NCBI GenBank assembly: GCA_025618425.1
Contig: CM046850.1
Coordinates: 23,880,907-23,944,906, forward strand
Direction of reading: 5' to 3'
DNA: 64,000 bases
Source: Heliocidaris tuberculata
Lineage: Eukaryota > Echinodermata > Echinoidea > Camarodonta > Echinometridae
A model generated the notes under the pieces. That model worked only from the letters and a program-made list of their open reading frames with translations. It had not been told where the DNA came from and searched no databases. Made by a program: the position numbers and the translations under genes. Positions 46,601 through 58,398 of this stretch are shown in pieces (the stretch's first letter is position 1; each line of letters opens with the position of its first letter).

Positions 46601-49600
46601 GTTCTGATCATGTGATTACATTGTGAAAGAAACTGTCTCAAAGCAATTGGGAAAGGTTGATCATGTCTGCATAAGAATTGGTGTATACTTTGAGGCTTTG
46701 GAGTCATCAATATGATAAGAAATTGACCCAATCTCCCTGAAAAGTTCATGCACTGCACACGGAAATGGGTATATGGGACTGCACACACATGCGGCATGAA
46801 TGTTTGGCTCAAACACTTCAGCTTTTTTTCTTGTCATATTTAAAATATGAGGGCATTTGAGGAGCCATCCATTTCAGGTGACATTTCTATTACACTGTTC
46901 TTCCAAACTGACATAAAAGGAATGAAAAAGCTCACAAATTATTTTGCAACTTTCCCAGAAATAAACCTTCTCTTCAAGCTGCTAAAGTTGCTGAATGGCA
47001 GCACTGTAATGTCATGTCAAAGTCGCAGACCGATGACCATAATTTTTTTTTTACATTTGAGTGAATGATTTTATAACAGCATGAATAAAGTATTACAACT
47101 GTGACTAAATTGCATGTACATTTAGAGCACACCTAGCCTTTTATAAGTGATTACAATGCCATTAAGTTAGGGATCACTTTTCGATAGAGTATCACCGTGG
47201 GGAATTTCATTTGTGAACAATTCTTTCCTACAACTCCCACATCTAAAACATTTTTATCTTATACTACAGGAGGAACAAAACGCCAGCAGCTCCGCCAACT
47301 ACGATGTGGAACTTCTCCATCACCGTCAAGCCCATGTGGAAATCCACAAGATGGAGCACATCGTAGCCGCCCAGGAGCTGAAGAGTGAAGGGGAAAAAGG
47401 AGCTGGAGGAGGAGGGGGAGGCTCCAGTGGAGCAGGAGGAGGAGGGGGAGGAGGAGGCGGGGGATTGGGAGATGGAGGGACTAAAAGCGGAAGTGGAAAT
47501 AAGGTGCTTCTCAAATGGTGCCAGCCAAGGACATCAGGAGCAGGTAGATTTCCAGCAAATCATTTCAGACAGACAAGTAGCACGAATGTTCGTCCCCGAA
47601 CATTTCAGCTATTTCTCGTCATATTTCAAATATGAGAAAAGGTTGATCATGTCTACATAAGAATTGGTGTATATTTTGAGGTTTTGGAATCATCAATATG
47701 ATAAGAAATTGACCCAATCTCGCTGAAAAGCACTTGTATTGCACTCAGAAATGGGTACATGGGACTGCACAGACAAGTGGCATGAATGTTCGGCCCGAAC
47801 TTTTCAGCTATTTCTTGTCATATTTCGAATATGAGGGCATTTGAAGAGCTATCCTTTTCAGGAGACATTTCTAATATCACGTTCTTCCAAGCCGACATAA
47901 AAAGAATGAGAAAGCTTAGAAATTATTTTTCACTTCTCCCAGAACGCAACACTCTCTTTAAGTTGCATTTTTGATCTTGTTTGGAAACATTATGCTCTTA
48001 TCATGTTTGTATTTCAGAGCTACTGCATTGCACAGGAGCTCACAGAGTCTCACCTGTTGATGTAAGTATGACATGATTTGAATTGATTTCCTGTCTCTAT
48101 CCCTATAACTTGATCTCTACATGTATTAAAATGTGACACCGGTGTCCCCGAGGAAGACTGGGTGCACATCGCGGGGAATAGAAATAGCTGGAGGGCAGCT
48201 TGGAAGCAAGGCGCCAAGAGATTTGAGAAAGACAGAAGAGAAGCTGTGGAGGCAAAGCGCAGACGGAGCAAGGTTGCAGCTGCCCAAAGCCCCCCTATCC
48301 AAGGCTTTCCTTGTGCTATAGTCTGTCGCTCGAGGATCGGTTTATTTAGTCATTTTAAATCATGCTTTAACTAACTAAATTCCTATTAATCCTCGGACTC
48401 CAGGAAACAGCCATCATTATCACAAATGTAATTATATGGAATTTCATTTGCATGTGCATTTTAAATCTAGATGTTTATGAGACATCTGCAGCACAAATCA
48501 TTTTTAAATTCAAACAGGTTAAAAACAACAACTTTGAGGCTAATATTCATAAAGGTGGACTAAATCAAACCTGGTTTAACTTGGTCCACTAATTTATGGA
48601 GTGCCAAATGTCAAGCTATGTATTTGGCACTAATTACTGTAGTTCTGTAACAAAAATTGAATAAACAAAATTAAATCCAGTCATGAAATGAAAATGAGAA
48701 ATTGATTTCATGATGACTTGACTAATTTTTGTTTTTTTATCTTGTTACGTAATTTTGGTAATTATTACGAGATGACCAGGTTGACACTTGGTGCTCCACA
48801 AATCAGAAGACTACATCTACCGAATTAAAGGGAAAATTCACCCTGATATTAAGTTGGTTTTAAAAGAAGGAGAAAAATTAAAGAAACAGATCTATGAAAG
48901 TTTGAGCGAAATGCGATAAGAAATAAGAAAGTTATGAATTATTCAAACTTTCATTGATCTGTTTCTTTAATTTTTCTCCTTCTTTTAAAACCAACTTGAT
49001 ATCAGGTTGAACTTTACCTTTAAATCGGTAGATGTAGTCTTCTGATTTGTGGAGCACCAAGTGTCAACCTGGTCATCTCAGTGACACACAAAATCTTCTC
49101 ATGGTCTACTTTACTAAATTATTTTTTGTAATTATTTGATTCTCTGTAAGTAATTAATTGATTCTTTGTAATTAGTTATTTGATTCTTTGTAAGTAATTA
49201 TTTGTTTTTTATTGTTATAACTCCATCTACCAGGCATGTTTGTTTTCTATTCTGACCTATCTCTTTATATATTTTCTTTAAGCGCATAGGGACTTTCTTA
49301 TGTAAGTGATATGTGCTATATAAGCAACGTTCATTATTATTATTATTATTAATCAATCAAATACAGTTGGCAACTCGGTGACTTATCTTGCGAGGTCCTC
49401 TCCCATTTGCCCTGACGTACTCAAAAAATTATAATCAATCATTTTCACTTTTTGTTAAGAAAATATTTAATCATACAATGCAACCTAGATATAATCAATG
49501 AAAATTTATGAAATTTTATGTAGAGACCAAATTGGAGAGGAGTTCGCAAGATCCATAACCAAGTTGCCAATTTGTGTTTGATTGATTACAATTTCAAAAA

Positions 49601-52600
49601 TTCATTACTTTTTTATTTCTTGTCGGATTTTGCATAAACTTTCACTAATCTTCCTTTCTCATTTTTCTGCCCTTATTGAAATCAAGTAAATACCAGATTA
49701 GTCTTCCCCTTTAACCCTTTACTTACTGTACTGGGGTATTTCAAGCTCCTTTCTGACTTGGGTGGGGGGAAGGGGGGGGGGGCTGGCCTCGGAGTTAGAT
49801 ATAGGCCCAAATTCATGAAAGAGGTTTATTTTAAACCATGGTCTAAAACATTGTTTATTCCTCCGTCGTGGACTAAATTAAGTGACAATAAGCGTAGAAC
49901 CGCATTATTGTGCACCCATTGGACAAGAGGACATGCGCGTACTATGCTTATGGAAGTTTGAACCATGGTTTAAAATAAACCTCTTTCATGAATTTTGGCC
50001 ATAGTGTTTGGTCCAGGTTTGAAGTTTGGAATTTGGTTAGAGTAGGGGATGGACCATGGAGCAATAGTAGCAGGAGCATGTGCTGTACTGGAATTCCTTT
50101 CATTGTCTATCTACAGGTTAACAGCAGACCGTCGCTGTGCCTGACCAATTTCCTTCTCAACGGGCGTCAGGTGATGCTGGAGCAGCCACGCAAACAGGGT
50201 TCCAAGTGCATCTCCCACATGCTGGCCAGCCACGGGGGCCAGATCTACCTGCACTGCCTCTCCACCTCCAGATCCCCCTTGGAAGACCCCCCGTCTATCA
50301 GCGAGGGGTCCGGGGGTCGGGTCACCAACTACCGCATCAACGACTTTGGCGACTTTATGAAGGAGAACCGGTTGGCGCCTTGCCAGGAAGGCTCCGACAG
50401 TGAAGCAGAGCTGCCCTTGGAGAGAGGTCAGTGAGAAAGACATTCTGAGACTTGCATGCATTTTACAAGTGGTTCAGATACCCAAGTTTTTTTGGTGCAA
50501 ATGCAGTTGAATCACATCTGACACAACATAAATCCTTACAATTTATGAAATTTTCTTTCTGTGAAAAGGACCATCGATTAGGGTTCCCAAAAGTTTTCTG
50601 TTGCATAGTTTCTGGTTTTACAGGATATCCTTGTCTGCCAACATACATATACCTTTATACATGTGTATTTCTTCTTAATAATAATGATAATAGCTGTTTC
50701 TTATATAGCGCTTTACCAGTTACAATGTAACTGACAAAAGCGCTTACAGCATTATTCTTTTTTTCCCCCCTGAGAGTTGCGAATCGTTTTTGTCCCATTG
50801 ATCCCAGCATTGTAAGAAATTAATTATGTTTTTATCTTCTCACACAGCTAAGGCACAACTGGAAAGAATGTCAAGACATTGGCCCCTTATCATCAGTGAT
50901 ACCATCATATTCAACATGCTCTCAGTAAGTTTCATAATTTGTTTTATACAACTCACTCCTAGATCCTAATTGATTGATTGCATGCAGTCACATGTGACAT
51001 TTTTTTTTTTTTTTGAGACTATTGTTTTTTTTCATTAGAAAGCCTGCAGTAGTTTCAAGTACTTTCCAACGATTTTTAAGGACGAATTGCACAGCAGTAT
51101 GGGTGACGGTAAGCATGCTTTTAATTTGTGTGGGCTTACACACATGCCACATTGCGTGTATTCACGGGTAGAGTTAAGTGCGCTGATACTGGGTGTACAT
51201 TAGGCTAAAATAAACCCACTAAACTTGGGGTTCATTTGCCATCGATGACATTGACCCTCTTAGAATGACTCCATTTTGATGAAATATCAAGGATCTAGGA
51301 GTTTTTGTTGTATAAAGCAAATGAATGCACGTTCTCATTCACTCATTATACGATCTATCCACTCTCGTTGAAGTTGTGTTCACCTAGCATTCTCAGCCTG
51401 ACAGCTTCATACAGATGCACACAGCCTCAACTTGAGTGCAGATATACATGTAGATCATATAATGAACTTATTCACATGCATCATTTGTGTATGTGTATTA
51501 ATTCTGGATGCAAAGAAGAAAAGTTGAATGAAACTTGATGAATGTGATGAAAAATTGTCCGAAGTGTATCAAAAAATAAGCATACCAGGGCCCTGTTTCA
51601 TAAAACTTGTTATCAATAACAAGTTACAATAACTGTTATAAGCTATTGAAATCCTTTAATCTAATTGGCCGAGAGCAAATTCATCATAGAAATGAGGCAG
51701 TTGTTACTGATAACAAGTTTTATGAAACAGGGCCTAGATATTTTCATGTTCTTTCCATGATTTCAGATGAATTTGACTATAAGATTTTTGAGAGATCGAG
51801 GCTGTTGCTCCACCATGTCAGAGGATTTTGCCAAGACAAATTTGAATAATCAATATATTATTGAGAAGCTTTTAGTTGAGAAAAGTAACCTTTCAAGACA
51901 GAAATAGTAATAGATTTCATGACCTCAGTATTCACCAAGCAGAGTCTACATTGAGGATTGGGTAAGATGCAGTATGTCAATGAAAGCCATACAAGAATAC
52001 TTATTTGTGGCTTCAAATTTAGAATTGACATTTATCCAATCCAATGGAATACTTGATTTGTCATTGAGAAAACTTACTATCATCAATTCTGATTACATGA
52101 CTCATGTACAGACTTGTAAACACTTTGGTGCATTTAATTTGTATTGTTTTGTATGGCTTCAACAAGTATGATGGAGTGAAAAATATTGATTAAGGGAAGG
52201 AAAGCGAGTGGAGTAAGAGAGAAGGAGAGAAAGAGACGGAGGGGGAGGGGAATGGAGAGAGAGAGAGAGGGAGAGAGGTAGTGAGAAAGGGTGAATGAAT
52301 GAATAACCAGTAATTTTCCTCTTTTTTTCCCCTTCTTTCATCCGAAGTATATAGATCCCTTCCCATCGCTTCTGATGAAGTCTGAGATGGGGGAGGGAGA
52401 GGGAGAGAGAGAGAGGGAGAGAGGTAGTGAGAAAGGGTGAATGAATGAATAACCAGAAAATTTTCCTCTTTTTTTCCCTTCTTTCGTCCCAAGCATATAG
52501 ATCCCCTCCCATCGCTCCTGATGAAGCCTGTCTTGGATGAAGATGATGTCCTGGAGTGCAAAAAAGCCATTCTCCATCTCGTTGGCATGGAAACAAGAAA

Positions 52601-55600
52601 CGAAGCCCTTCCCGTACCCAGCATCACTACGCGTGGCAAGGGGTCTAAAAGGTCAGATCTTTCTCCTTCAAACTCTGTGTATCTCATGTTTACATGAATG
52701 GTCACGAAAATATGCATGTACTCCGTCATCTAGATATTCAAAAAAGGATTGTTTTCTGTCATTTCAATAACAAATGGGCCATTCTGCGGGGTTGAGAAAA
52801 TTTTTGTAACATACCAGAAGTGAGGAACTATGTCTTCTATCAACCATAACAATGTTTGTTAAAATTGAGTTCAGCGTAAAAAGCATAACCCTTTATGCTG
52901 AAAAGTACTCTAGCTTCATGGTGAATCATTATCGCAGACCAAAATTGTATGTAATGTTATATCAATGTGATGTCCATGTAATGGTGGTAAAAAAAAGGAA
53001 ATACATTTCAAACAAAGCTTTAAAAGAATACCAACTGAAACAGGAATGATTCTGGGTGGGCACTACTATACATATATTCATTGCATAAAAATCTTCAACA
53101 GATGATTTCATCTTCCATGTGGGATAGAAGATCTCATACCACCATTACATGAACATCATCATAATTTTTGCCCCAACCCCATGGAATGACCCAAATACAA
53201 TATCCTTAATTGAGTGAAGTTCCTTATCCTTCAGACTATGTTTATTTCTTGTTTTCCTGAGTGATCATGAAGATGTACATGTAATTCTATGTCATCTTGA
53301 TATTTGATGACATTTATACATAAGGATTCTCTTTTTAGGTTTTTAATATCACTTCAATGATACGGTGTAAATACATTATTCTGAAATGAGCTGAATAATT
53401 CATTACAAGTCAAGACACGTAAACAATTATGACATGGGTGTTCATATACTACTTCATTAAGATATTTATAAACACTGTTTTCTATCAATTCAATGACAAA
53501 TGTGACCCTCCACCACAAAACGACCAATAAGTCGGATATTTGGGTTTTTATAAATTTCAACACAGTTTGAAAGCTTAGATTCTAAGCTTTAAAATGATAT
53601 ATAACTTGTCTTGTATGGACTAAGCAAACCCTTGTAAATTACAATGAGAATGTCAACGTGTCAGACAGGCTTATGACCAAAACAATAGAGAAAACGGGCT
53701 CTCAAGAAGAGTGACCATTTAAGAGCGCCTAATCTGTGTCCTATTGTTTGTTGCACAAAAGGTTGAGTCAAAACTCCCTAGCATACACTGTGAAGTACTA
53801 ATTGGATTGGGTTAAAACTTTCCATACCATTGGAATAGATAATATTTCTTTGTTTCTTTAGATTTTGAATATCAGACAGTTCATAGTTTTTAAGCTATAC
53901 CAGAAAAGCGATGTGAAGTACAATCCCAGCAAGTTGACACACAAAGTTTGAATGTCCAGGAAAACATGGTCATTTTGAATGAGAGTAAAAACATATTTCA
54001 ACATAATATTTTACCCTGAAATTTTGTCAGGTGGTAGATTAATAAATGAACTTTCAGAAAATACAGAAAACTTAAAATCAAAATTTCCACCCCAATCCAC
54101 CTTTTTCACCTGTTTACTCTAAAACTCCCATTGCGACTTATTGGTCGTTTTGTGGTGGAGGGTCACATATACAGTATTGTTAATTGAGAGAAGCAAACGG
54201 GTCTGTATTCATCAGTACAGGTTAAAAATTATCACAAAGATGTTTGTGAAAGATGTTTATAAAAAAAAATTCTTTCTCCGCTTTTTGTATCAATTCCATA
54301 TCCTGTTCCATTTTATATCAACTCCAATTGTCAATGACAGTGATGCAAGGGCCTTGTTTAAAGGCCACTGCACACTTTACAAATGAAGTTTTAACAAATG
54401 AAGTTTACCCTATTCAGGTTCTGAAAAGTAATATGAATACTAAACATATGGTTTTGGTGAGCTGTCAGCTTTCTACAGGGAATAAGAGCAATATTAGTTT
54501 CAAATCGTAGGCAGTTGTACGATTTCTGTGACGTCACTATGACTCGGAGCCGATTTGGCCATTCCACCGACTAGAAAACTCGGCAAAGTCTGTATTATCG
54601 ATTTTACTATCTGTATGACTATTCAGACCCTCAATCAAAAATATTTTTTTTGTTTTTGAATGATTTGTCAAATGATATTACATTTTCTTCTGAAATCAGA
54701 TCGCAGACTGATCGTAAGGTGTGCGGTAGCCTTAAGAGTTACAACATGTATTTATAGATACACATGGAAAGTGTGGGAATAACATGTGCCTTCAGTTTTT
54801 AGACCTGTATGGTGGCACCAAGTTTATAAAAGAGTTGGAAATATAACATTTCACGAGAACTTTTTTTTCATCATAGTGCTTTTTTTCCCTTGTTCATCTT
54901 AAATTTGTAGTTTAGAAAATTGTTTCATGCTATCTATCTTCACAGTTCATGAAGCAATATTGAATTTCTTTTCGAAAATTAATGGAGGCTTGTCTTTGTC
55001 CCAAAATGATATACATGTACATGTACATCATATATGTACAGGTGTATGCATTTTACAAAATGTGGGCGATCCAAACTGCCTCCAGCAGTGAATGGATTGA
55101 AGTTTGAAATAGAATACCACAATATTTACCCACTTGTAGAGGAATTCCATATTCATCGAAAAATTGTAGGTGACTTTGTGTTCTGGTAATGAAAATACTG
55201 GAATGAAAGTTGATACATAATTTTCTCTTCAATGCATACGTGAATACATGCATACGCGAGTCTAAAATTCGGACCAAATTTTCTTTGATCACAGATTTTA
55301 TGTACTTGTTTGATATTCATTTCCACATTTAATTTTTTTCCCCGTTTTTTATACTTAATATTTATTTATATACTTACTTTCTTTAGTTTCTTTCCTCAAA
55401 TGCAAATCATTGAAATATTTGCATTTCAGTGTTGCATATTAAGTAGATTATTTTTTTTCAAGAACCTGAGATTTCATAACTTCAACACGTGATCCTATTG
55501 CAGCAGGGAAGAGCAATACAGGCAAATGTGGTCAGAGTTGGAGACGTACGTCAGGGCAGCAAGCACGACATCATCAGTTCATGAAGAGGTCTTGGAGTGC

Positions 55601-58398
55601 CTTCTCGCCTGTAGAAAACCTGATGAAGCGTCCCCATCTCGAGGGCGCAAGACTGCTGCTGAGAAATCTACCGTCAAGGTCGAGAAGCAAGAGGCAGAAA
55701 AGATGGACACCTCTGCTGCCAAAACGGAAGGGTGAGTGGGATTTTACCTGTTGGAGAAGAGTCGATTTCGATACATTTTTTCTGCATTATTTTTTTCAGC
55801 AATACAAATCAGACATTACATGAAATCATACATGATTTGTTTTTCACATCGACAATACAAAATTAGACTAGTTTCCATAGTTACCGCATGCACACTATTC
55901 CTACCGACACACAAAAAACATGTGCATCATCTGTTTTATAGAACGGTGCACAAATGTTTGCCAAAAATCCATTTTTTTCAATCATGTGTCCAGTAATTAC
56001 CGACGCATGGCAAATTTACCAGATGCATGGCTAGTCATGCGTCCGGTGATTACTGACGCATGGCAAATTTACTGGATGCATGGCTAGCCATGCGTTGGTA
56101 ATTACCGGACGCGTGATTTTTCCAAATGCATTTTTAACACATTTTCTGTCATTTTATTTCAATTTTTATACAATGCAATACTAAATCTTACCTTTTCTGA
56201 GAAGTGATGACAACTGAACGATGATCTTGCCCAGAACAGTTAATAAAGGAGGCCTTCTAATCTTGCATGTAGTACAGTTGTGTATACAGTAAAGCTCAAG
56301 TCCAAGTTCAGGAACGCATGTACATGTAGATCTATGTAGACACATCATACAGTTGATGTTATAAACCTTCTAATAAATAACAATGAACGGTGAATGGGAG
56401 TAACGCATTTACAAGTCCACAACAACATGGCTAATTGTCATGAATGTGTACTACGCAGTTGTTGAAATTGAAATTATGACTGGTAGTACACATAGGCCCA
56501 AATTCACAAAGGAGGTTTGGTTTAAACCATGGTTTTCAGATGGAGTCAATGAGATCTATCGATGTCCCTTACTCTCATGTCGATTTTGAACTTTTCCTTC
56601 AAGAATTTCACAGTCACCTCGTTGGTATTTTGATTGGCCGACTCTGTCAACCTATGAATACGTAGACAGTTTCTGTAACTGTATCCTTCATGTTCCTTGA
56701 TATCTGTTGCCGATTTCACTACCTGCTGGGGAAGATCATTTTATAGGTCTTTCTCTAATTTACAGATTGTACAGAGCTCCAATTGAAAATTTCAAGTAAA
56801 ACAATCCGAACCACCTCACATTCAAACTGAATAGTTTTGTTGGTGATTGCAATTTTTTCTCTTCTACTTTTGAATAACAAAATAAACATAATTTATCCAT
56901 CCCATTCTGTACTTTTGGTAGTAATGTAAGAATTATTCACTACAATAAGTTTTATTGGTTGACATTTTCATTTTTCTCGCCAGGCCAACAACACCCGATG
57001 TAGAAGGAAAAAATAACCTCTTCCCCAGGAATCCCTTAGAACCACCACCCATCAAGAAACAGAAGATGAATGCTGGAGACACAATTGGCAAGGCGAAAGG
57101 TGAGAACAGAACGAGAGATAGTTGAAGGAAGAGTAGGGGGTTGGAGGCAGAAGCGGATCAGTGGCCCTCCCCCATCAAATGGCAAAAATAAGAAAGAAAC
57201 ACACAAAAAAGAGAAAAATGAGGAAGAGAGAGAAAAAAAAGGAAGAGAGGAAAATGAATCATGAACAGATGGTGAAAAGAAGATGATATGACCCACTCCT
57301 ACTCAATTTCCCCCAATCAATGACCTTGTTTATTCACATTTCACCCATCGAGTAAGACCATAAGATTATCAGAGAGATAGATTAAAGGAGTAAAGAAAGA
57401 AAGACAAAATGGAAGAGTGGGAGTGTTGGAGAGGAGAATTATAAACTTAACAGATAGAAATAGGAAACGGTAAAAGACAGACAAATTTTGAGAGTGAAAG
57501 AGATCCATGTAACATTATCCTTTCACTTCCGCAGGCAGATTGAAGTGCAAATTTTTTCTTATTTTTGTTATCTCATAATTTTTGACAAAGGAAAGCTTGT
57601 TTTCCTTGTATTGTACGAATTCAACATATTTTCATGAATTGTGAAGGTAAGATATCATGTACCACTGTCTGCGTCAAGATGAACGTCAAAATGGAACTAT
57701 GGTTCAAAACTTGAAATCATTTTATGTAGATGTTTGTAAACCTGCTGGCATTATAAGAAACAAATGAGCATAAAGGTATCAGGATAGATAAGGAGGGGAA
57801 TGAAGACAGAATGATATTTGAAAATGTAAAGAGAAATTGAAACTATAAAAGTAAAGTCAGAGAAACCTGTACATGTAATTATAATGTTCCAGATGTGTTG
57901 TATGTAAAAAAGATTAAATGGGCAGTCCATATTTTGGAATAACAAATGAAGCAGCTGATATAGATCTGAGCTAACATGATGTTTAATAGGAGGAGGGGGA
58001 GAGAGAGAGAGAGAGTGAGAGAAAGTGAGAGGGGAGAGAGAGAGAGAGAGAGAAGGGGGAGAATTAGAGAGAGATATATAGAGAAAAGGAGAGAGAAATG
58101 GGAGAGAGAAAGGGAGAATGAGAGAGATGGAGAGAAATCTCATTCATATACATGTATGTCTTTTTAAATTGTAATAACTTTTTATCATGTCCTGTGTTTC
58201 TCTCTTATATAGAATTCATTATCACACTCTTACCGTGGTATTTTTTTTCTAGGTGCCCCTGAATCTCTCCTGTCGTTGTGGAAGACGAGGATAGCTAGCC
58301 TACATTCCAGGAGTCAGAGGGAATTCTTGGGGCGAGCCGAGTCGCAGGGAGCTCAAGCCGAACTTTATCCCAATTTCCTGAAGGAAAATGGCAAATGA
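40623..58398 (+). CDS. INTS13: Integrator complex subunit 13 (Asunder), complete, 15 coding exons
   Basis: Exons: 40623-40737, 41638-41744, 42575-42649, 43040-43239, 43636-43716, 46275-46497, 47270-47543, 48018-48061, 50117-50426, 50848-50924, 51039-51108, 52501-52651, 55507-55731, 56984-57099, 58253-58398. All are GT/AG with matching phases, totalling 2214 nt and 737 residues (human about 706). The N-terminus ([17 protein letters not shown]) and about 7-265 form the von Willebrand A-like domain. [11 protein letters not shown] (about 275-285) and [19 protein letters not shown] (exon 9) are near-invariant Asunder blocks, as is [19 protein letters not shown] Gly-rich insert lies at about 310-343. 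Exons 14-15 hold the basic stretch PPIKKQKM and [10 protein letters not shown], the C-terminal region that in human INTS13 binds the Integrator cleavage module. Family role: the INTS10/13/14 module of Integrator, snRNA and enhancer RNA 3' processing in the nucleus, and mitotic dynein regulation. The start has a good context (ACAATGG); the second Met at residue 7 is an alternative. Confidence 0.96.
40895..41285 (+). repeat. GATCTTGATCTCGATCTCGG word array in INTS13 intron 1
   Basis: Two blocks (40895-41036 and 41108-41285) consist of TCTTGATCTC and its shifted forms, and each starts with GTGTTGGGTACCTCGAGATC. Because GATC is self-complementary, the array also reads on the other strand. Confidence 0.75.
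42012..42410 (-). mobile_element. tRNA-derived SINE of a different family, in INTS13 intron 2
   Basis: On the minus strand the 5' head reads GGAGGCGAGTTGGCTCAGTC and has the B-box GGGTTCGAATCC (42345-42356 region). The 3' end is an ATT/AAT microsatellite at 42012-42033. The head lacks a matching acceptor-stem 3' half, so it is not a tRNA gene. Confidence 0.8.
43861..44196. mobile_element. Hairpin element GGGGTGTTTCATAAAGCTGTTCG in INTS13 intron 5
   Basis: Left TGTTTCATAAAGCTGTTCGT and right ACGAACAGCTTTATGAAACA are inverted. The complementarity continues over further words such as GACTTTACGCACGACTGGT. Confidence 0.85.
44672..44905 (+). pseudogene. Transposase C-terminal remnant (hAT-like)
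   Basis: The 77-codon frame has an [15 protein letters not shown] segment and ends in an alanine-rich tail. In hAT-type proteins a similar S-L-S-x-x-T-L-x-x-L-L pattern precedes a final K-K/C-A-x-A-T motif. There is no upstream transposase domain, so it cannot be active. The assignment is from pattern memory only. Confidence 0.45.
44937..45850 (+). mobile_element. Dispersed element with 147-bp internal tandem repeats, copy 2 (inside the hAT-like element)
   Basis: It begins GTCCCCGCCGAACGAAGTTC and has CCGTCCGTCC repeats. Four units of 147 bp follow (CTACTTCTC at 45068, 45215, 45362 and 45509). It ends with GGCGGGGACATTTATTACGC and ATTCACTTGTTA. Confidence 0.87.
46588..46992 (+). repeat. Dispersed 400-bp repeat, copy B (INTS13 intron 6)
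   Basis: Contains AAAGATAAAGTTGAGTTCTG, GGTTGATCATGTCTGCATAA and AATTGACCCAATCTCCCTGA, shared with copies A and C. It begins within 95 bases of the exon 6 donor. Confidence 0.85.
47585..47968 (+). repeat. Dispersed 400-bp repeat, copy C with internal partial duplication (INTS13 intron 7)
   Basis: A short piece (AATGTTCGTCCCCGAACATT, then TTTCAGCTATTTCTCGTCAT) precedes the main copy and is repeated inside it at about 47783-47835, so about 1.2 units are present. Confidence 0.8.
48770..49080. mobile_element. Nested double hairpin in INTS13 intron 8
   Basis: The outer arms (48770-48828 and 49024-49080) are inverse copies built on GAGATGACCAGGTTGACACT. Between them a second palindrome (about 48830-49021) has arms starting TTAAAGGGAAAATTCACCCT and ending CTTTACCTTTAAA. 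The inner element interrupts the loop of the outer one. Confidence 0.85.
49268..49360 (+). mobile_element. SINE 3' fragment
   Basis: AAGCGCATAGGGACTTTCTT and GTGCTATATAAGCAACG followed by an ATT microsatellite resemble the 3' ends of the SINEs at 1689 and 21615. No tRNA-like head is present. Confidence 0.45.
49803..50000. mobile_element. Hairpin MITE in INTS13 intron 8, just ahead of exon 9
   Basis: AAATTCATGAAAGAGGTTTA at the left and TAAACCTCTTTCATGAATTT at the right are inverted. The inner part includes TTTAAACCATGG and its inverse. A half copy is at about 56495-56540. Confidence 0.83.
51590..51736. mobile_element. Hairpin MITE GGGCCCTGTTTCATAAAACTTG in INTS13 intron 11
   Basis: GGCCCTGTTTCATAAAACTT and AAGTTTTATGAAACAGGGCC are inverted ends. 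The centre at 51635-51680 is conserved with the otherwise different hairpin at 58978-59118. Confidence 0.85.
52255..52533 (+). repeat. 146-bp tandem duplication containing a truncated second copy of INTS13 exon 12 start
   Basis: The block made of GA-repeat, GAATGAATGAATAACCAG, a pyrimidine tract, ATATAG and the first codons of exon 12 occurs twice. The true acceptor ends at 52500 and the duplicate acceptor at 52354, which is 146 bp upstream. The duplicate keeps about 30 bases of exon (52355-52384, reading [10 protein letters not shown] when joined to exon 11) and then breaks off into GA-rich sequence, with no donor before exon 12. Confidence 0.87.
53501..54167. mobile_element. 667-bp element with about 34-bp terminal inverted repeats, INTS13 intron 12
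   Basis: The left end TGTGACCCTCCACCACAAAA continues CGACCAATAAGTCG. The right end is its inverse and finishes TTTTGTGGTGGAGGGTCACA. There is no coding frame of note inside. Confidence 0.87.
54359..54735. mobile_element. MITE of the same family, copy 2, in INTS13 intron 12
   Basis: It starts AAGGCCACTGCACACTTTAC and ends GTAAGGTGTGCGGTAGCCTT. The interior matches copy 1 in inverted order (CGGAGCCGATTTGGCCATTC, GACGTCACTATGA). The left terminal repeat is partly deleted compared with copy 1. Confidence 0.85.
55982..56115 (+). repeat. GACGCATGGCAAATTTACC word array in INTS13 intron 13
   Basis: GACGCATGGCAAATTTAC occurs twice (from about 56002 and 56056). GATGCATGGCTAG(T/C)CATGCG occurs twice and is itself palindromic. 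AATTACCG(A/G)ACGC variants bracket the block. Confidence 0.7.

Noticed and set aside
50111..50461. 116-codon minus-strand frame opposite INTS13 exon 9
   Set aside because: It is the shadow of a conserved, high-GC coding exon on the plus strand.
52159..52729. Minus-strand frames of 145 and 179 codons opposite INTS13 exon 12
   Set aside because: They arise from the CT-rich tandem duplication and lie antisense to a well-supported exon; the translation is low-complexity Ser/Leu.
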